Shown here: piece by piece, positions 1-13,340 of the stretch
How positions within the stretch are numbered: the stretch's first letter is position 1
Layout of the letters: each line of letters begins with the position of its first letter
Source of the DNA: Dioscorea cayenensis subsp. rotundata
Lineage: Eukaryota > Streptophyta > Magnoliopsida > Dioscoreales > Dioscoreaceae
NCBI RefSeq assembly: GCF_009730915.1
Contig: NC_052489.1
Coordinates: 25,599,916 to 25,663,915, forward strand
DNA length: 64,000 nucleotides
Direction of reading: 5' to 3'
Notes under the pieces: generated by a model
What the model was told of the DNA's origin: nothing
The model's database searches: none
Seen by the model: the letters and a program-made list of their open reading frames with translations, nothing else
Position numbers and translations under genes: made by a program

Positions 1-784
1 CACAAATATAGAGTTAATACCTCAACAAACACATGAACTCTTACCTTATTTGGGTTCTTTTGATCTCAAGTTTTCTCTAAAACAAATACCCTACACAAAA
101 AACCTAGGCCAAAAAGCCATGAGTATGTAACCTTTCTTTCTAACATACATGGGTGTTCTATTCACTTATATTATTTGATATATATATATATATTAGTTGT
201 TTGGAATTTTTATTTTGTGCCAAACTTAGCTCGAGCACTAGGCCCAAAAGGTCATAATTTCCAAGACTGGGTGTGGCCCAAAACATGGTTCTTCTGAACA
301 TGCTTACAACCACAAACGGTTGTTAGCTTTGACGGTCAAACAATGCAAACACTAGGAACAGCAATGGAATCATATAAACTCAGCAATATTACTTTCAAAA
401 ATCACCACTCATTCTTATTTCACATTTTTATTTACAGGTATAATCAACAGGATTTACAAGTATAAGTCATTCTTCAAATCAACACCAACTCCCCAAAACA
501 CACCATCATCAATCAAGCAACTCACAGAACACTCCATGAATGCAAAAATCAATTGCACTCAAAAACCTCACTATTGGTCCCTTTTCTTTCCCAATTGAAA
601 AGGGTAGGAGAACCTCAAAGGTTACCTCCAACTGAGGCTTGCCAATCCAATCTTCACTGCCCTGCAGTGTTATATCTCTGGAACATATAAATGATCCCAG
701 AGGAAAAAAAAATGGATAGAAGATCATGCTTCTCAAAACACAAAACAATACACACACAATCACAACATTCCTTATCTGGTAATC
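1..784. other. 3' flank, no clear gene
   Basis: AT-rich DNA with a short TA run near 178. A minus-strand open frame at 509-763 lies just downstream of the stop of the oxygenase-like gene. It shares no family motif I recognise and is most simply its 3' untranslated region. Confidence 0.5.
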
Positions 785-1388
785 TCAAGTAAAGAGTAAT
801 GCCCAGAGCTTATAGAGGAAAGCAAGAACCAGCAGTATCAACAACTGATCCATTACTGAGATGTTCTTCTCTGTTACTGGACCATACTCTTTGTCTAGAA
901 CAAGAGGAGAGCACATGAACTCAAGAGAGAAAGAGCTAATGTCATCATGAAGTGGTTCAACATTAGCACTCTTCAACTCCCCATTGCACCATTCCTGAAT
1001 CACAGAACTAGTTCTTTAGATGACTAGATTCAACCTAAAAGTTCAAATCAGTAAAAATACTAATTACCTCAAGTTCTTCTCTGATGGTAACAAGAATGGA
1101 ACCAGCAGGTAAAACAAATGAAGAAGAACCCTTTGGCGAGTGGAAATAGAGTTTATGATCATCGTTTGAGAGATGAAGACTTAGTGCATGAGAGTGATAG
1201 TGTTCCTCAATGTCTCTCTGATCTCCTTCAGAGTGATTAAGGTCATGCTTTCTCAAACAGAGGACTGAACCCTTCTTGCTAATGCTTTCAGTGTGTCTCT
1301 GCTTTTTAATGTTATCAGCGAGAATTTTGGCAATGCATTCAGCTACTAACTCCAATTTAGAAGCAAACTTTTCCACCATTTCTCTGGT

Positions 1389-1429
<41 letters not shown>

Positions 1430-2693
1430 CATAAGGAACCAGTATTTCTTGGATATAATAAACTCAGAACAATCAAGTTAAAGACACAACAGCTAATCCA
1501 CTAGCAACATAAAATGCACTATTTACATACATACCAAGATGGTTTCTTCTCTTGTTTTTTAAGTTCAACCATAAACATGAAATAACTTAATTTGATAAAT
1601 GTTAGATTTTTTTAGACCATGTAAATAAAAAATTTTAACTAAGTTCATTATTTATTTATTTTTAAAAATAAATAAACCACTGCAATAAAAGGAGAAAAGA
1701 AGTACTAAAAAAAAAATACAACTGAAAAACTAGACGACAAAAAATCTAATAGAAGTGGATCAATACAAAATAAAAGGGCGACACAAAAACAACGGAACAA
1801 AAAATAAACTACCCTGTCCAGGGTGGAAAAACATATGATGCAGTCCTATCCTGTGTCATGGACTGAAACCTAAGTTCATTAATCACTGGTGTTCAAATTA
1901 GGTTGTTTCATCTGTATGCCAACTCAACTTGCTAAATTAAACCGAAATTAAAATGCTTCATTGAAAAAAATTTACTTTCACGTAAACTCATGCAAATAAA
2001 AGTATGTGATACATTAGGGAACAAAAAAAAAAAAACTATTTTTTGAGAAATTAAAATCTATAATTTTTCAAGTATTGCAGTCAAACAAAAAGACTCAAAA
2101 TAACATTAACATTTTATAAATATAAAATATAAAGAAATTATTAAACTGAATCCTAATTGACATAGACAATTAGACATAATAAAAACTAATTATAATTACC
2201 TGAATGGCTGATCAGAATCAGGCCAGGCCTTCTCCATGACCGAGCTCATGGGCCGAGCCCAATAAAACGATTGGAACCCATCTCCACGATCACTGATGAA
2301 TTCCTTCAATGCCTCCCTCTTCTCCTCCCAAAACCCTAGCACCGCGCTCCACGCCTCGATCGCCGCCCTCACCTCCTCCTTCGTAACCCCGCCCTCGATC
2401 CTGAACGCGCCAACCGCCATAGCAGCCTCGATCATCCTTTGCACCGCAGTATTGTCGTCGGAGACGAGAGAATCGAACTGAATCTCGGCTGGGATCGGTG
2501 GCGGGGACCTCTCAGGGAAGTAGCAGTCCGGGAGGTTGAGTTCAGGGACCTTGAGATTGGTCTCGAGGTATTTGGAGAGGACGACATCGTCAAAGGCCGC
2601 AGATCGTTGACCCTTTCCGGTGACGATCGGAGTCGGTGGCGGCGCTCGAGAGATCCAGCTCCCTCTCCGACGTAGCGCCAGCGCCGCCGCCAT
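785..2693 (-). CDS. 2-oxoglutarate/Fe(II) oxygenase-like protein, probably catalytically inactive, C-terminal membrane anchor
   Basis: Three exons on the minus strand, 2200-2693, 1068-1383 and 785-994, with GT-AG junctions in matching phase, give about 339 residues. Exon 1 holds the region that precedes the jelly-roll in plant DIOX proteins (the stretch ending FYWARP). Exon 2 contains the fold landmark GSILVTI followed, across the junction, by EEWCNGELKSANVE, which corresponds to the family pattern GD.LQ.WSNG.YKS.EHRV. The usual HxD iron ligands appear as HSH before ALSLHL, and the distal HR is replaced by NVE, so iron and 2-oxoglutarate binding look lost (inference). The last about 20 residues (LLILLVLAFLYKLWALL) form a single hydrophobic segment, suggesting a tail-anchored protein. 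The physiological role is unknown. The start is the first ATG of the long GC-rich exon. Confidence 0.75.
1391..1427. repeat. (TA)n microsatellite in intron
   Basis: An uninterrupted TA run just upstream of the exon 2 acceptor of the oxygenase-like gene, replacing the usual pyrimidine tract region on the transcribed strand. Confidence 0.9.
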
Positions 2694-4085
2694 CGGAGAA
2701 CTGGAGATCTTTGTTGGAGAGATGAGAGCATGATTATACTTATGAGAACCGTCGGATTGGTGGGCTCAATGAGAACACGGCGTGGATGATATGATGATGA
2801 GCTGGGCCCCGTCGGACTTCGTTGGTGCTTTGATGACGTGGCATTGTTCGTGAGAACTCCGGGGAGCCCACGCGGCGTGGTGGGCGTTGATGAACAGGAT
2901 CGGACGGTTGTGATTGATTCCGACGTCAATGAAGATTGAGCTATGGTTTGATTCCATAAATATTTATGGTCGCATGTGTTCTCTGTTACCATTCACGTGC
3001 ACACGTGTGTCATGTGCGATCGGGCCCACCTTCTGAACAGTGTAGGGTTTGGGTCAAACCTGCAGCAAGGCACGAGGAACAATGACTATAATAAGACATG
3101 ATATATTCATCACGAACAATTTTACGAAATTTGAAATTCAATACAAATATTAATTTTAAAATTAGGGTTAATATTTCTAACTCCGGAGTTAGTAAGCTAA
3201 ATCCAAAATTAGTATTTATATTAAATTTTATAAAAATTATTCTTGCTCAATCATAATAGGCATGGTAGCGCACTCCTGTCAATAGCTGGCTTGCCTGATT
3301 TTTTTTCCCATTTTTTATATTATTCTGTTCAATTTCAATGTTTACTTTTAAGTTTTATTTTATTTATATTTGAAATTTTTAAATAATGGACAAGAGTTGG
3401 TAGGCCGGTCTGGCGCGACCACCTTTTAGGTAAGACCGAGTACCAACATTGCAATTGGCGTGCCAGTCTGAAATTAAAACAGCAAGATGGTCAGCTTAGT
3501 GGGGAAGAGATTTGGAGCCCACGTTGATGTTTGCTTCAATTTAATACCTCTACGGCTCTACCCATGATATGCTGGGGAATTTTCAAATTTCCCTTCAACC
3601 AATTATCAAATGCAACAATTGGATGCAAGTTTAGTCAAATTGAAAAAAATTAAGGTGACAAGCACATTGCTAATTAAAATTGATAGATAGTACATGATTT
3701 GATATTTATTTATGAAAAGTGGATAAAACCACTTCAAATTAAAACAAAGCGAAGATCATGAAGATACTAACCACTAATGTATAGTAAAAGACAACAACAA
3801 AAGAACAAATTTGATATTTATTTATTTCTCTAAAGTTTTTCTGACATATGGAAACTCTTCACTTGGACACAAAATCCACAACCCAAAACTTAAAAATTTT
3901 ACCAATTCAAAAGCAGCAGTGACAAACATCAAGCAATTCATAACTAACAGTTTATAAGTTGCAGTACAAGCGCATGAAACTTAAAAAAAACATGCCTCAA
4001 AGGCATACTCATAATAATATTCACAATTTTACAAACCGTCAACCAGGAAGCCTGCAATGATTTACAGACAAGAGAGTGTTATTAA
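2694..4085. other. Intergenic: promoter of the oxygenase-like gene and 3' flank of the WNK gene
   Basis: Between two minus-strand genes. The first about 400 bases are relatively GC-rich and carry ACGTG-type cores (near 2834, 2994 and 3002), consistent with a promoter. The rest is AT-rich. A short overlapping minus frame at 2432-2992 is a shadow of exon 1. Confidence 0.4.
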
Positions 4086-7000
4086 CTAAGCTCTCCCCCA
4101 TGAATTTCCCTGCTTCTTACCCTCCCTCTTTGGTGACGATGAAGATGATCCTTTCCGAGACCACGGCATCCGAAAGCCGATGTTTTCGACTGCTCCAACC
4201 GTCTTGAACAAACGTTTATTCAATTCTTCAACAAGGTTCTTGTGCAGTAATTGGCTACGCATATCAATCATAGATCTGTTTCTCATCATTCGCTTTCTAT
4301 CAGTCACTGGCTTTTTGCCCTCCTGCAGAAGCTGGCATTGTCTCTGGAATTCAGTCTCACTGGGACTACTTATTTTCTGTTTTTCTTCTGAACAAAACCT
4401 ATTTTAAAAATAAATAAATAAATAAATAAATACACCGTGTTAATTCACAACAACCATAATAATAAAAATCGCAAAGGTTTTCAAGCCAAACCTGGTTGGC
4501 TTATTTTCTTCTCTTTGATTACTACTGTCTAGCTCATCACCGGAGTTATAGCTCACATTTGAATATTTACAAGACTGTCCATCTTCGTCATCATCTGTAT
4601 AGAGATCATCTGCATACAAAAATAGTCTCAAATCATCTCAAATTAATTAACAAACATAGATATAAGTGTTTGTAGCAGTCTGGAACTCAACTTGATCACA
4701 ACAAATACCTCTCAACCAGTCTTCTTGGCAATGCTCGCGATGCCGGGAAGACGGACCAGGCTCAAGCATTGAGCAATGGGAAGAAGAAGCAGAAGAAGGA
4801 GAGGACATGGAATAGAATGGATGGTTTTCACCTCCATAGCTATAAACATGGTGCTCCTCTTCATTTACAAGAGCTTCTTTCCAATCTGGAGCCAGGTTTG
4901 AGATCTCCTTATCAATTATCTCTGCAATTTCTAATGGTTCTCTGTCTTTGATCTCTAATTCTTTCACCATCTCATTGGCCACATCAATTGCAGTATCACT
5001 CAGAATGTCAAAAGGAAAATATATATTCCTCACTTTACCTGCTCACCACAATTCAAAATTAGAATTATTCTCAAGTTTCATACATGAACAAACATGAAAC
5101 ATTAGCAAGCATATATACCATCTTTATCTGCAATCTGCACTTTGAGAAAGATGGTATTATCTTCTGGGTTCATTTTCCCGGTGATCATCATATCGGTACG
5201 CCTTTTCGGCGAATGAGGAGGAGTACTAGGACCATATGATTTTAGTCCAAATTCATCACCAGAATTCACCTTTAACACTGGCAAAGGCCGAAGTTGATCA
5301 CCGCATGATAGGAATGGATCAAGTAGTAGCTCACTGGCCGGAGACCTCTTCGATGCAGTCTCAAGGCACCTTCCGATAAAATGCTTGGCCTCTGCATCTT
5401 GAATTCTATAGAAAGCATCAGGCAGCTTCCCCTAATTAACATGAATAGATCAATGCATATTAAAAACCATTGTAAATAACTAGTAAAAGATAAAAGATCA
5501 ACAAATTAACATATATACTCACCGAAGTTACTTTCTTGTAGATTTGAGCAGGATTTGAGCACTCACTATAAGGGTATTCAGAAGTGAGCATCTCCAAAAC
5601 ACACATCCCAAAAGAGTAGATATCTACAAGCTCATTATACTCTTCCTCATAGAGCTCAGGGGCCATGAATTCTGGTGTTCCTGTGTATGTATATACGGCC
5701 AATGCATTATACCTCTAAAACCAATGCAGTAGCATATATATATACAGATATGTATATGCACAAATACATAGATGAATAAATAGCATACCTATGACACTGT
5801 GAGCAGCCTGTGATCCCCGGAGAACAGCGGCGAGGCCAAGATCACCGATCTTAACTTGTCCAAGATGCCCATTGACAAAAACATTATCACATTTGAGATC
5901 TCTGTGAATCACTGGAGGATCATGACCATGAAGATAGACGAGCCCACGGAGAATTTGGCGTGACCAATTCTTTACTGCCCTGATATCAACTCTTCGGTAT
6001 TTTTGCCGATACCTTAATTAAGACAAGTGATCAATTGATGAACTTAATTCCCCCTCATTGAGATAATTTTAAAAGAAGAAGAGGAAGAAGATGTTAACAA
6101 CTTACTCTCTTAATGTCCCAGAAGTGAACATTTCAGTGATGAAATTGAAGGTCCGGTTCTCTACATCAATCCATGAAGTGTGGAATTTGATGATTGAATC
6201 ATGGTGGAGTGTGCTGAGAAGGTGCACCTCTGAGTACATGCGTTGCAATGCATCAGGGGAACGCAGCACATCACATATCTTGGCTTGATTCCATGCAACT
6301 TCAATTCCATGCAATTCATCAAAGGCTCTGTATACTGTTTTCATGGCTCCTTTGCCAAGCATCTCATCAAACTGCATGTTTTGCATTTGTTCATGCAAAA
6401 AGAAATAGTAAATTAATAGTAAGGAATAAGGATTATTTATATATTTACAATGTCCAAAAAGGAAAAACTACAAATTAATCTCAACCTTTCAATTTCCAAC
6501 GTTAGTGGTTAACAACTTGTAATGGGACCCAAATAGTGTAGTGCACTTGCATCAACTTTCTTGGCATGCAAAGAAATTTTTCAGGAATTTTTAGCTTAAT
6601 ATGTTTCATAAATCACTCAGGGAAAAAAAAAAGTGATGAAAGAAGTCAATTTATTGTGATCTATCTGTGAATTATTCACCATTTTTACTTTTAAAAAAAG
6701 AAAAGTTTCCGGAGTCTCAACCAATCAGATAGTGAGCCTTTTTTTTTTTTTGCAAAATGGAATCTTAAAAAAGAAAATAATGGTGCACCAAATATTGGAA
6801 ATAAGAACATCTAAAAATTCAGATGCTCACCAACTAGAAGGTACTTGTTCTCAAAGTTTTTCTAGAGAATTGAAAGCATATTCTCTCTACCCATTTAAAA
6901 AATCAAATTGAGATAAAACAAGAACAGGAATGAAAAGAAAACTCACAAATCATGGACAAAACATACATAATCAATGAATGTTTACTTTTGATTATAAAAA

Positions 7001-7568
7001 CACATGATGATGTACTGATATACAACACACTTAATATTAATTAAAGCCAAAGGTGCATGTCTGATCATTTGGTAATCCATAGCTGTGATTTAAGCTTTTG
7101 ACGTAGACTAATCTTATGTGTATAATATAATACTCACTTCTTAGATTTCAATATATATTATACTATATAAATATATATGTATGTATATCATCACATTAAC
7201 GTGACACTGGCAATATTTAATTAAACAGAAGAAAACCTGCAAATCAAGATCATCAAAACACAAAACAAATTCATCTGTTCACCGAAGCTACAAACTCCTG
7301 CAAACCATTAAAAGAAGCTCCAAGTACCAATACAAAGAACAATAAATCAACCACCTTTTCTTTTACAATTTACACCCATCCCAAAAAAAAAAACCCCAAT
7401 AATTCACATAAGATAACAACATTTGACCAACCATCATAATAAATTAATCAATAAAAACTAGAAAAAAAGAAAGCACAAGAGAGAGGAACTTACACGTCCA
7501 TATCGGCCGGAAGGGTCTGTCTCAACATAGCCATTTGCCTCGCCGGCAAGTTCCCCCGGCCGCCGCAT
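4086..7568 (-). CDS. WNK (with-no-lysine) serine/threonine protein kinase
   Basis: Eight exons on the minus strand: 7494-7568, 6106-6371, 5789-6012, 5523-5680, 5119-5431, 4709-5038, 4492-4609 and 4086-4368, giving about 588 residues. The kinase domain starts near residue 26. GKGAMK carries the WNK-specific catalytic lysine at about K36, and the usual beta-3 lysine is Asn in VAWNQ at about residue 53. HRDLKCDN lies at about 150-157, DLG replaces DFG at about 171, and GTPEFMAPE is the activation-loop end. After the kinase come an OSR1_C-like segment ([19 protein letters not shown]), an acidic region, and the conserved plant WNK tail with [11 protein letters not shown]. Plant WNKs act in osmotic, flowering and clock signalling; the substrate is not predictable. 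The first acceptor of exon 8 (after 4400) gives the wrong phase across an A6 run; the in-frame acceptors lie at 4369 or 4366. Confidence 0.93.
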
Positions 7569-7635
7569 ATCAAACATATATAAATAACTTATATATATAT
7601 ATATATGAAAGAAAGATATAGTATAAGTCAAGTCA

Positions 7636-7667
7636 AAAGAAGAAGAAGAAGAAGAAGAAGAAGAAGG
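7636..7667. repeat. (GAA)n microsatellite in WNK 5' leader
   Basis: A run of AGA/GAA triplets (TTC on the transcribed strand) between the upstream ORF and the WNK start codon. Confidence 0.85.
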
Positions 7668-7748
7668 AAGTGGAGAAAATAATTAAGGTGCAGGGGAGGA
7701 AGATTAGGAGAATAATAATAATAATAATAATAACAGTAAACTAATTAA

Positions 7749-7898
7749 TCAGGGGTAGATCCTGGGTTTCCCTTCGTGGTTTTCGTAGGAGAAGACGCCG
7801 AAGAGAAGCCAAAAGAGACGGGAGTAGTCTATGGAGAGCAAAACCCATGCCATCTGAATGGCTTCAGCAGGAGAGAAGTCGAAACACATGGGATACAT
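7749..7898 (-). CDS. Upstream ORF in the WNK leader, 49 residues
   Basis: On the minus strand, 181 bases upstream of the WNK ATG, an ATG at 7898 opens a 49-codon frame that ends in TGA at 7749. The peptide begins MYPMCFDFSPAEAIQ, continues MAWVLLSIDY, SRLFWLLFGVF and ends GKPRIYP. It is longer than a chance leader frame, and lies in a stretch of near-balanced base composition within very AT-rich DNA. It has its own stop, so it is not an N-terminal extension of the kinase. That it is in the mature leader, and that it controls kinase translation, are inferences. I do not recognise the peptide family. Confidence 0.45.
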   Translation of the reverse strand: MYPMCFDFSPAEAIQMAWVLLSIDYSRLFWLLFGVFSYENHEGKPRIYP

Positions 7899-8390
7899 TG
7901 ATGTGAAAAGAGAAAGGTGATAAGGTACGTGTGGAGAATTTTGTTTGTTGTTTTCTAAGTGGGTTTGGGTTTGTGTTTGTGTTTGTGTTTGTGTTTGGGT
8001 TTGTGGGAGGAATAGTCACTGGTGGTGGAGCTAAATGTAATGGATCAATTTTAATGGTATATATATAATTGATTTTCTTTGGAGGACAATTAAGGGGTGT
8101 TATGGGAAACTTTTTTTCCTTAATTTTGGAGCTGTTTTACTCTTGTGGGCCTCTGAACTTGAAGAATCTATGTGTTCCCTTTGATAAATCCATTGAATTG
8201 AATTGAATTGAATTGAATTGAATGAAACAATGAGAAGAACAAGAAGAAGATGATGAAGAGTTGGAGGAGAAGTGGTATAAGTTTGGAAATCTAAAAGGGT
8301 TGTGACTAGCTAGAAATAAATAAAGTTGGAAAGGTGGTTTAACAAGTGTTAATATGGTTGGTAATAGAACTTGGTGGTGCAGAGATCACA

Positions 8391-8427
<37 letters not shown>

Positions 8428-8691
8428 TGGAAATTGGAAAGAGGATGAATGAATGGATTGATGGATGGAAAAGAGAGACATAGAAGCTGAGAAGAATAAA
8501 TTAAGATGGTGGAAATTGAGCACTTGGAAAGATGGGACCCACATGCACAATAGGTGACGAGGATAGAGAGTTTTATTTTTATTTTTTAAGTGGGGGCGGG
8601 CCTTCAGCTTGAGATAGGGTCAAAGCCCCATTTGAGATTGCCGTTACTCTTTCTCTTTCCTTTTTCTCTCTCTCTCTAACGGAGTTTTGTG

Positions 8692-8734
<43 letters not shown>

Positions 8735-11700
8735 TAGGAAAAAAGGCAAACGGCATTGAGAGAGTGATGGTTTGTTTTGGTCCAACAAAATTAAAACATT
8801 TTTATTTTGATTTATTGTGGCTCTTTTAAGTTGATGTTTATACATTTGTTTGTTTTTGATCCATTTGATTCAAAAGGTTTTTATTTTTTATTTTAAATAA
8901 AATAGATTTTTATAAGTCGATTTGATGTTTTTTAATAAGCATATGTGATGTGTTATGCATTTTACATTCGATAAAAAAAATATAATAATAAACAGTAAAA
9001 CTGTATTTAATTTAGTAGTTAATCTATTAAAAGTAAATGTTTATTTTAAATAGTTTTTTTTTTAAAATTTATCTAGTTTGTAGCTTTTGTAATCGTTTTA
9101 GTTATTTATAAATTTTATTTTTAAAAAAACCTTTTTAAATAAATATATATTTTAAAAAAAAACACTCGTTTTTGTTTTATTATATATTACGATTTATGCA
9201 CTTTATTAATAAAATAAATCATTAACTGTGGAGACGCATTATGCGACCGCTAATGCTGCTTCCTCCCGATGTAACCTACTACTGAGAATGGTTTAACTAC
9301 ATAAAACATTAATTATCTCAATTATTAAATTTTTTTAATAATAATAATAATAATAATAATTTATAACACTTTTTTTTAATTATAGGAAAAGCGTGTATTG
9401 CTCCAAAGGAATGGGTCTCCAATTTATTATATTAAATTCATCCACTTTAATCTTATTGGTATACATAATATAAAAATAAATAATAATAATAATAATAATA
9501 TAATACATGTAACCACAATTAAACTTATACATACAACCCTATTATAGTACTTTTTTATTTTATTTTATTTTTAATAGTTGACCACACGCAGCACCTAATC
9601 AAGTTCATCTTGTTACTGACCACTCCAATAAAATAAAATAAAAATAACTATAAATGATAAAATAATAATAATAATAAGTTATGAACAAGGTGTCCATGTT
9701 TTAAATGAATTAGTCAAGTGACTAAACATGGCGTACGTGTCATCTGTCTTGATGCGGATGTTATGCCATGCGCCTACCTCAAATCTCAATTATTAAGATT
9801 TTGATGTCATTCTTATCCTTGCTAAACAACCTTTCTTTCTTTTTTTAATCAAAATTAAATTTTTAATAGAGATTCCATTCAACAAGCCACAAATAAATAT
9901 AATTTCCTTAATTATTTATAAAACCTTAACTAGACTGATCTATATATTCTTAAAAACACTTTGCTTGTCAAATAACAGTTGTAATATAATTAATAAAATA
10001 AATAAATATAGTTAAAAAAAAAACCTTATTAACTGGAATTGAGCTAAAAAATAACAGCTTGGATTACTTAAATAACATTGATTTTTAACTACAAATTTTT
10101 CTATATATAAAAAATGGCCGCTATAAAATATCTAACTGTATAATGAATTTTCTGTACATCATTGGAACTGGTTTGGAGCCATAACACCTAAAAATTGGGT
10201 GAATAAAAATAAATAAATACATACATATACTACTTGTTAATGAAAAACTTAAATATCTCGTTGACATTGAGGCCTCATACGCTGAATCATAAACCCTATG
10301 AACTTGTCCTTTTGCAATAATTGTATATATCCTTTAAACTTTCTCTCTCTCTCTCTATAAAAGAACAAAATCCTTTTTTCACTATTGGGCAATACGGCCC
10401 ACTTAAGGCCCGCTGGGAACTATCATGTACGTTTTCGGGCCCACCATGATAGGGAGTGGTAGACACTAGACACTGTATGAGTGAAAGCCTGAAAGCATCG
10501 ACGGTCCTTATTTTCTTCAATTAAATTTTATTTCTTTAAGATTAAAATATATATTTTATTTTTATTATTAGCAACAAAATCCAGAATTCTCCTATCATAG
10601 ATTTGGCAATATATATATATATATATATATGTACGCGCGCACACACGGAAGAAATATCAATTGCAGAAGTTCGGATCAAAGAGATATTTGCGATTAAAAT
10701 ATCAACAGTTAACATAAAAAATAAGATAAAACAGAGATAGTGTTATTATACATAAGCACAATGATACTGTTTATAACACAATGCATAATTATTGGATTGA
10801 AATTCAACGGTTCAAATAAATGTTCATAAAATAATTAATGCTATATATACATAAATAAAACTATATCTTAATTATTTTATATTTTGTACAGACTACACTT
10901 TACTGAGTAGTTTTTCTAATTGACGGATAACCAACAGCATTATTTTGGGATTGTGATGTTTGTTTGAAAAAATGAAACAAATATGCAATTTTAAAAAATA
11001 TATAATTGGTAAACCTACATTACAAACATAATTGATACAATTCAAAACCAATCAAGTGCTTGGTCATTAAATTAGACATTAATTGCAGTACTTAAACCAC
11101 GTTCATCTAATTAGTTGACCTCCTCAAGCATGTTTATATTCAAAATTTTTACTTACATTTTCAGATGAGATTGGATTTTTATTTATTAAAAATTAATTGT
11201 ACTCTATAATCAAAATTCAATTCTATGTGACATTTCGTCTAATTAATAAAAATTTTAAGTGGTTGATAAATTATCATAACTAGTGTATCATTGTACATCA
11301 TATATTTGATAACTCCTTAATTGGCAATATTTGTTGTTTTTGTTACAAACAAACAAATTAACCTTGGTGTATCACCATGTTCAATATTTATAATTAATCG
11401 TTAATCATAGTATTAAAATTGAAATCCTAAAATTATTATACAAACATTTAAAGTAAGACATACTACCTAAGAACCATTTAAATTTATATAGTAAACGAGG
11501 ATAAAACATTATTCATGAAAAGAAAAAACACAAAAGAGACAAAAATAAAAAATAAAAAATAAAAATAAAAATAAAAACAAAAACAAAAACAAACAAACAA
11601 ATACATTAACAAAAAAAACTAATAAGCTTCACATAAGTTGCATCAGGAGATCACTTAGTGAGCAATTCGGTCTTTCAATGCGAGAAGTAAAATTACACAA

Positions 11701-12001
11701 TATTAAACTTTTTTTTATCTTTAAAAATAACTTCTTAAAAGTAGTCTATAGAGTTTCTAGTTTTATGGCATCAGGATAATACATTCATGTAATCCCAAAT
11801 AACACATTGTAACTAGAACACAGCATTTATTGGCTTTATTTTTATTTTAATATTTTGTTCTCGTAATAATAAATCATTAAAATATTTATATAATGGGATA
11901 TGTTATAAACACTATAAATAGCCATAATGATTACCTTGTTTGTATTACCCAAAATTAGTAAATAATTAAATACATAAAAATGATGAAGTATATATTTAGT
12001 T

Positions 12002-12038
<37 letters not shown>

Positions 12039-13340
12039 ACCCACTCTTCACTTTATGTTCCCCAGAAAAAGATGAAAAATATTAATTCTAATTACAGCAT
12101 ACGTTGGTAGATATAATATATAATATGTAACAAGAACGCTAGCTCACAGATACTTGTACAAGGGAGTACGAACCATGAAACGATTAGATATTAAGACAAG
12201 GACATGGCACCTATTGTGTCATAGTTGTATTCTATCTAACTGTTCTTTGATTCCTTTATTATTATTAATTAGTATTATAATGCATATGGATAGTTGATTG
12301 TCCTAAATAATTCTCTGGTAGTTCAAAGGTAGTCATAGACTCATAGGATTATTTTTTACTTTTTAGATTCATTATTGTGTTACATTTGTGCTTGGTACTT
12401 GGTTTGGGGATACAGCGAAAATAAAGAGAAACTAGTATTTTTTTTTTTTTTAAATGAAAGTGATACGGTGCTATATATGTCAGTGAAATTTGCATGAATT
12501 AAAAATTGATCATTCAATCTGTGTGTTTTTACTAGATAACATGAGATTTTAATAACAAATATGCATTTATAACCAGGAATATGTTACAATGATTAATTAT
12601 GTCCAGTGAGATTTGAACTCAAAATTCTTAATATTTATTATCTATAAGGCGTTTGTTATAAACTAGTAATTTTTTTATAACTAATGTTCCCTGTAACTAA
12701 TTCTTTTATTTAAAAAAAAAAATTATGATTTCACTGTTTGTAATTACTATTAATTTTAAATCATTTTCAACATGAGAATCAGTCAAGGTCACTTATTATA
12801 TATATATATATATATAAAATATCTTTTTTTAAAAATATCTGTGTTTCGCTTTGAGTGTACCAAGAGATCTTAATATTAAAAACAACATCAAAATCATTAC
12901 CAATTGGATATGGGAGAACATTTGGTTGCTGGTTTATCTGCTCTAATGATAATTTAAAATAATTAAAATAAATGAATAAGCCCATCAGTATCAATAGTTC
13001 ATTCATCAAATAATTTCTATAAAAAACACTGATGTTATACATTATCCAAGCGTCATCATAATGATAATAATATACCTACAATGCTACTAAAAAAAATTAT
13101 GATTTGATGCAAGCTTTTGACTCACCCGGGTCTCCATTTCCAATCCATGACTTAATAAATAAATGAATCAATAATTGCATTATTTATAATTAAATGAATC
13201 AATAATTGAATTATTAAATATGCTTAATCATAGAAATATTATTAATATACTTATAAGACGTGGCCGAGGATTATATCAAACTTAGAGAATATGATACTTT
13301 GAATTATAGTTAAAATACATCAATTATTAGCCTTAGTTTT
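7899..13340. other. Gene-poor AT-rich intergenic region
   Basis: No coding segment I can support. The part near 7900-8700 is the WNK promoter side and holds a GTTTGT-type repeat (about 7965-8005), an AATTG pentamer repeat (about 8192-8222), a GA run (about 8394-8424) and a TA run (about 8698-8730). Further on there are (ATA)n/(TAA)n tracts near 9336, 9480 and 9660, a TA run near 10611 and another near 12007. Short frames at 10296-10520 and 12779-13042 look like chance. Confidence 0.6.

Noticed and set aside
509-763. Possible extra exon of the oxygenase-like gene
   Set aside because: Exon 3 already ends in a stop and has no donor in frame; treated as 3' untranslated region.
2296-2675. Plus-strand frames opposite the oxygenase-like exon
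   Set aside because: Shadows of the minus-strand coding exon.
10296-10520. 74-codon minus frame
   Set aside because: No domain, AT-rich surroundings and no splice context; probably chance.
12779-13042. 87-codon minus frame
   Set aside because: Low-complexity isoleucine/asparagine-rich text including a TA repeat; not a gene.
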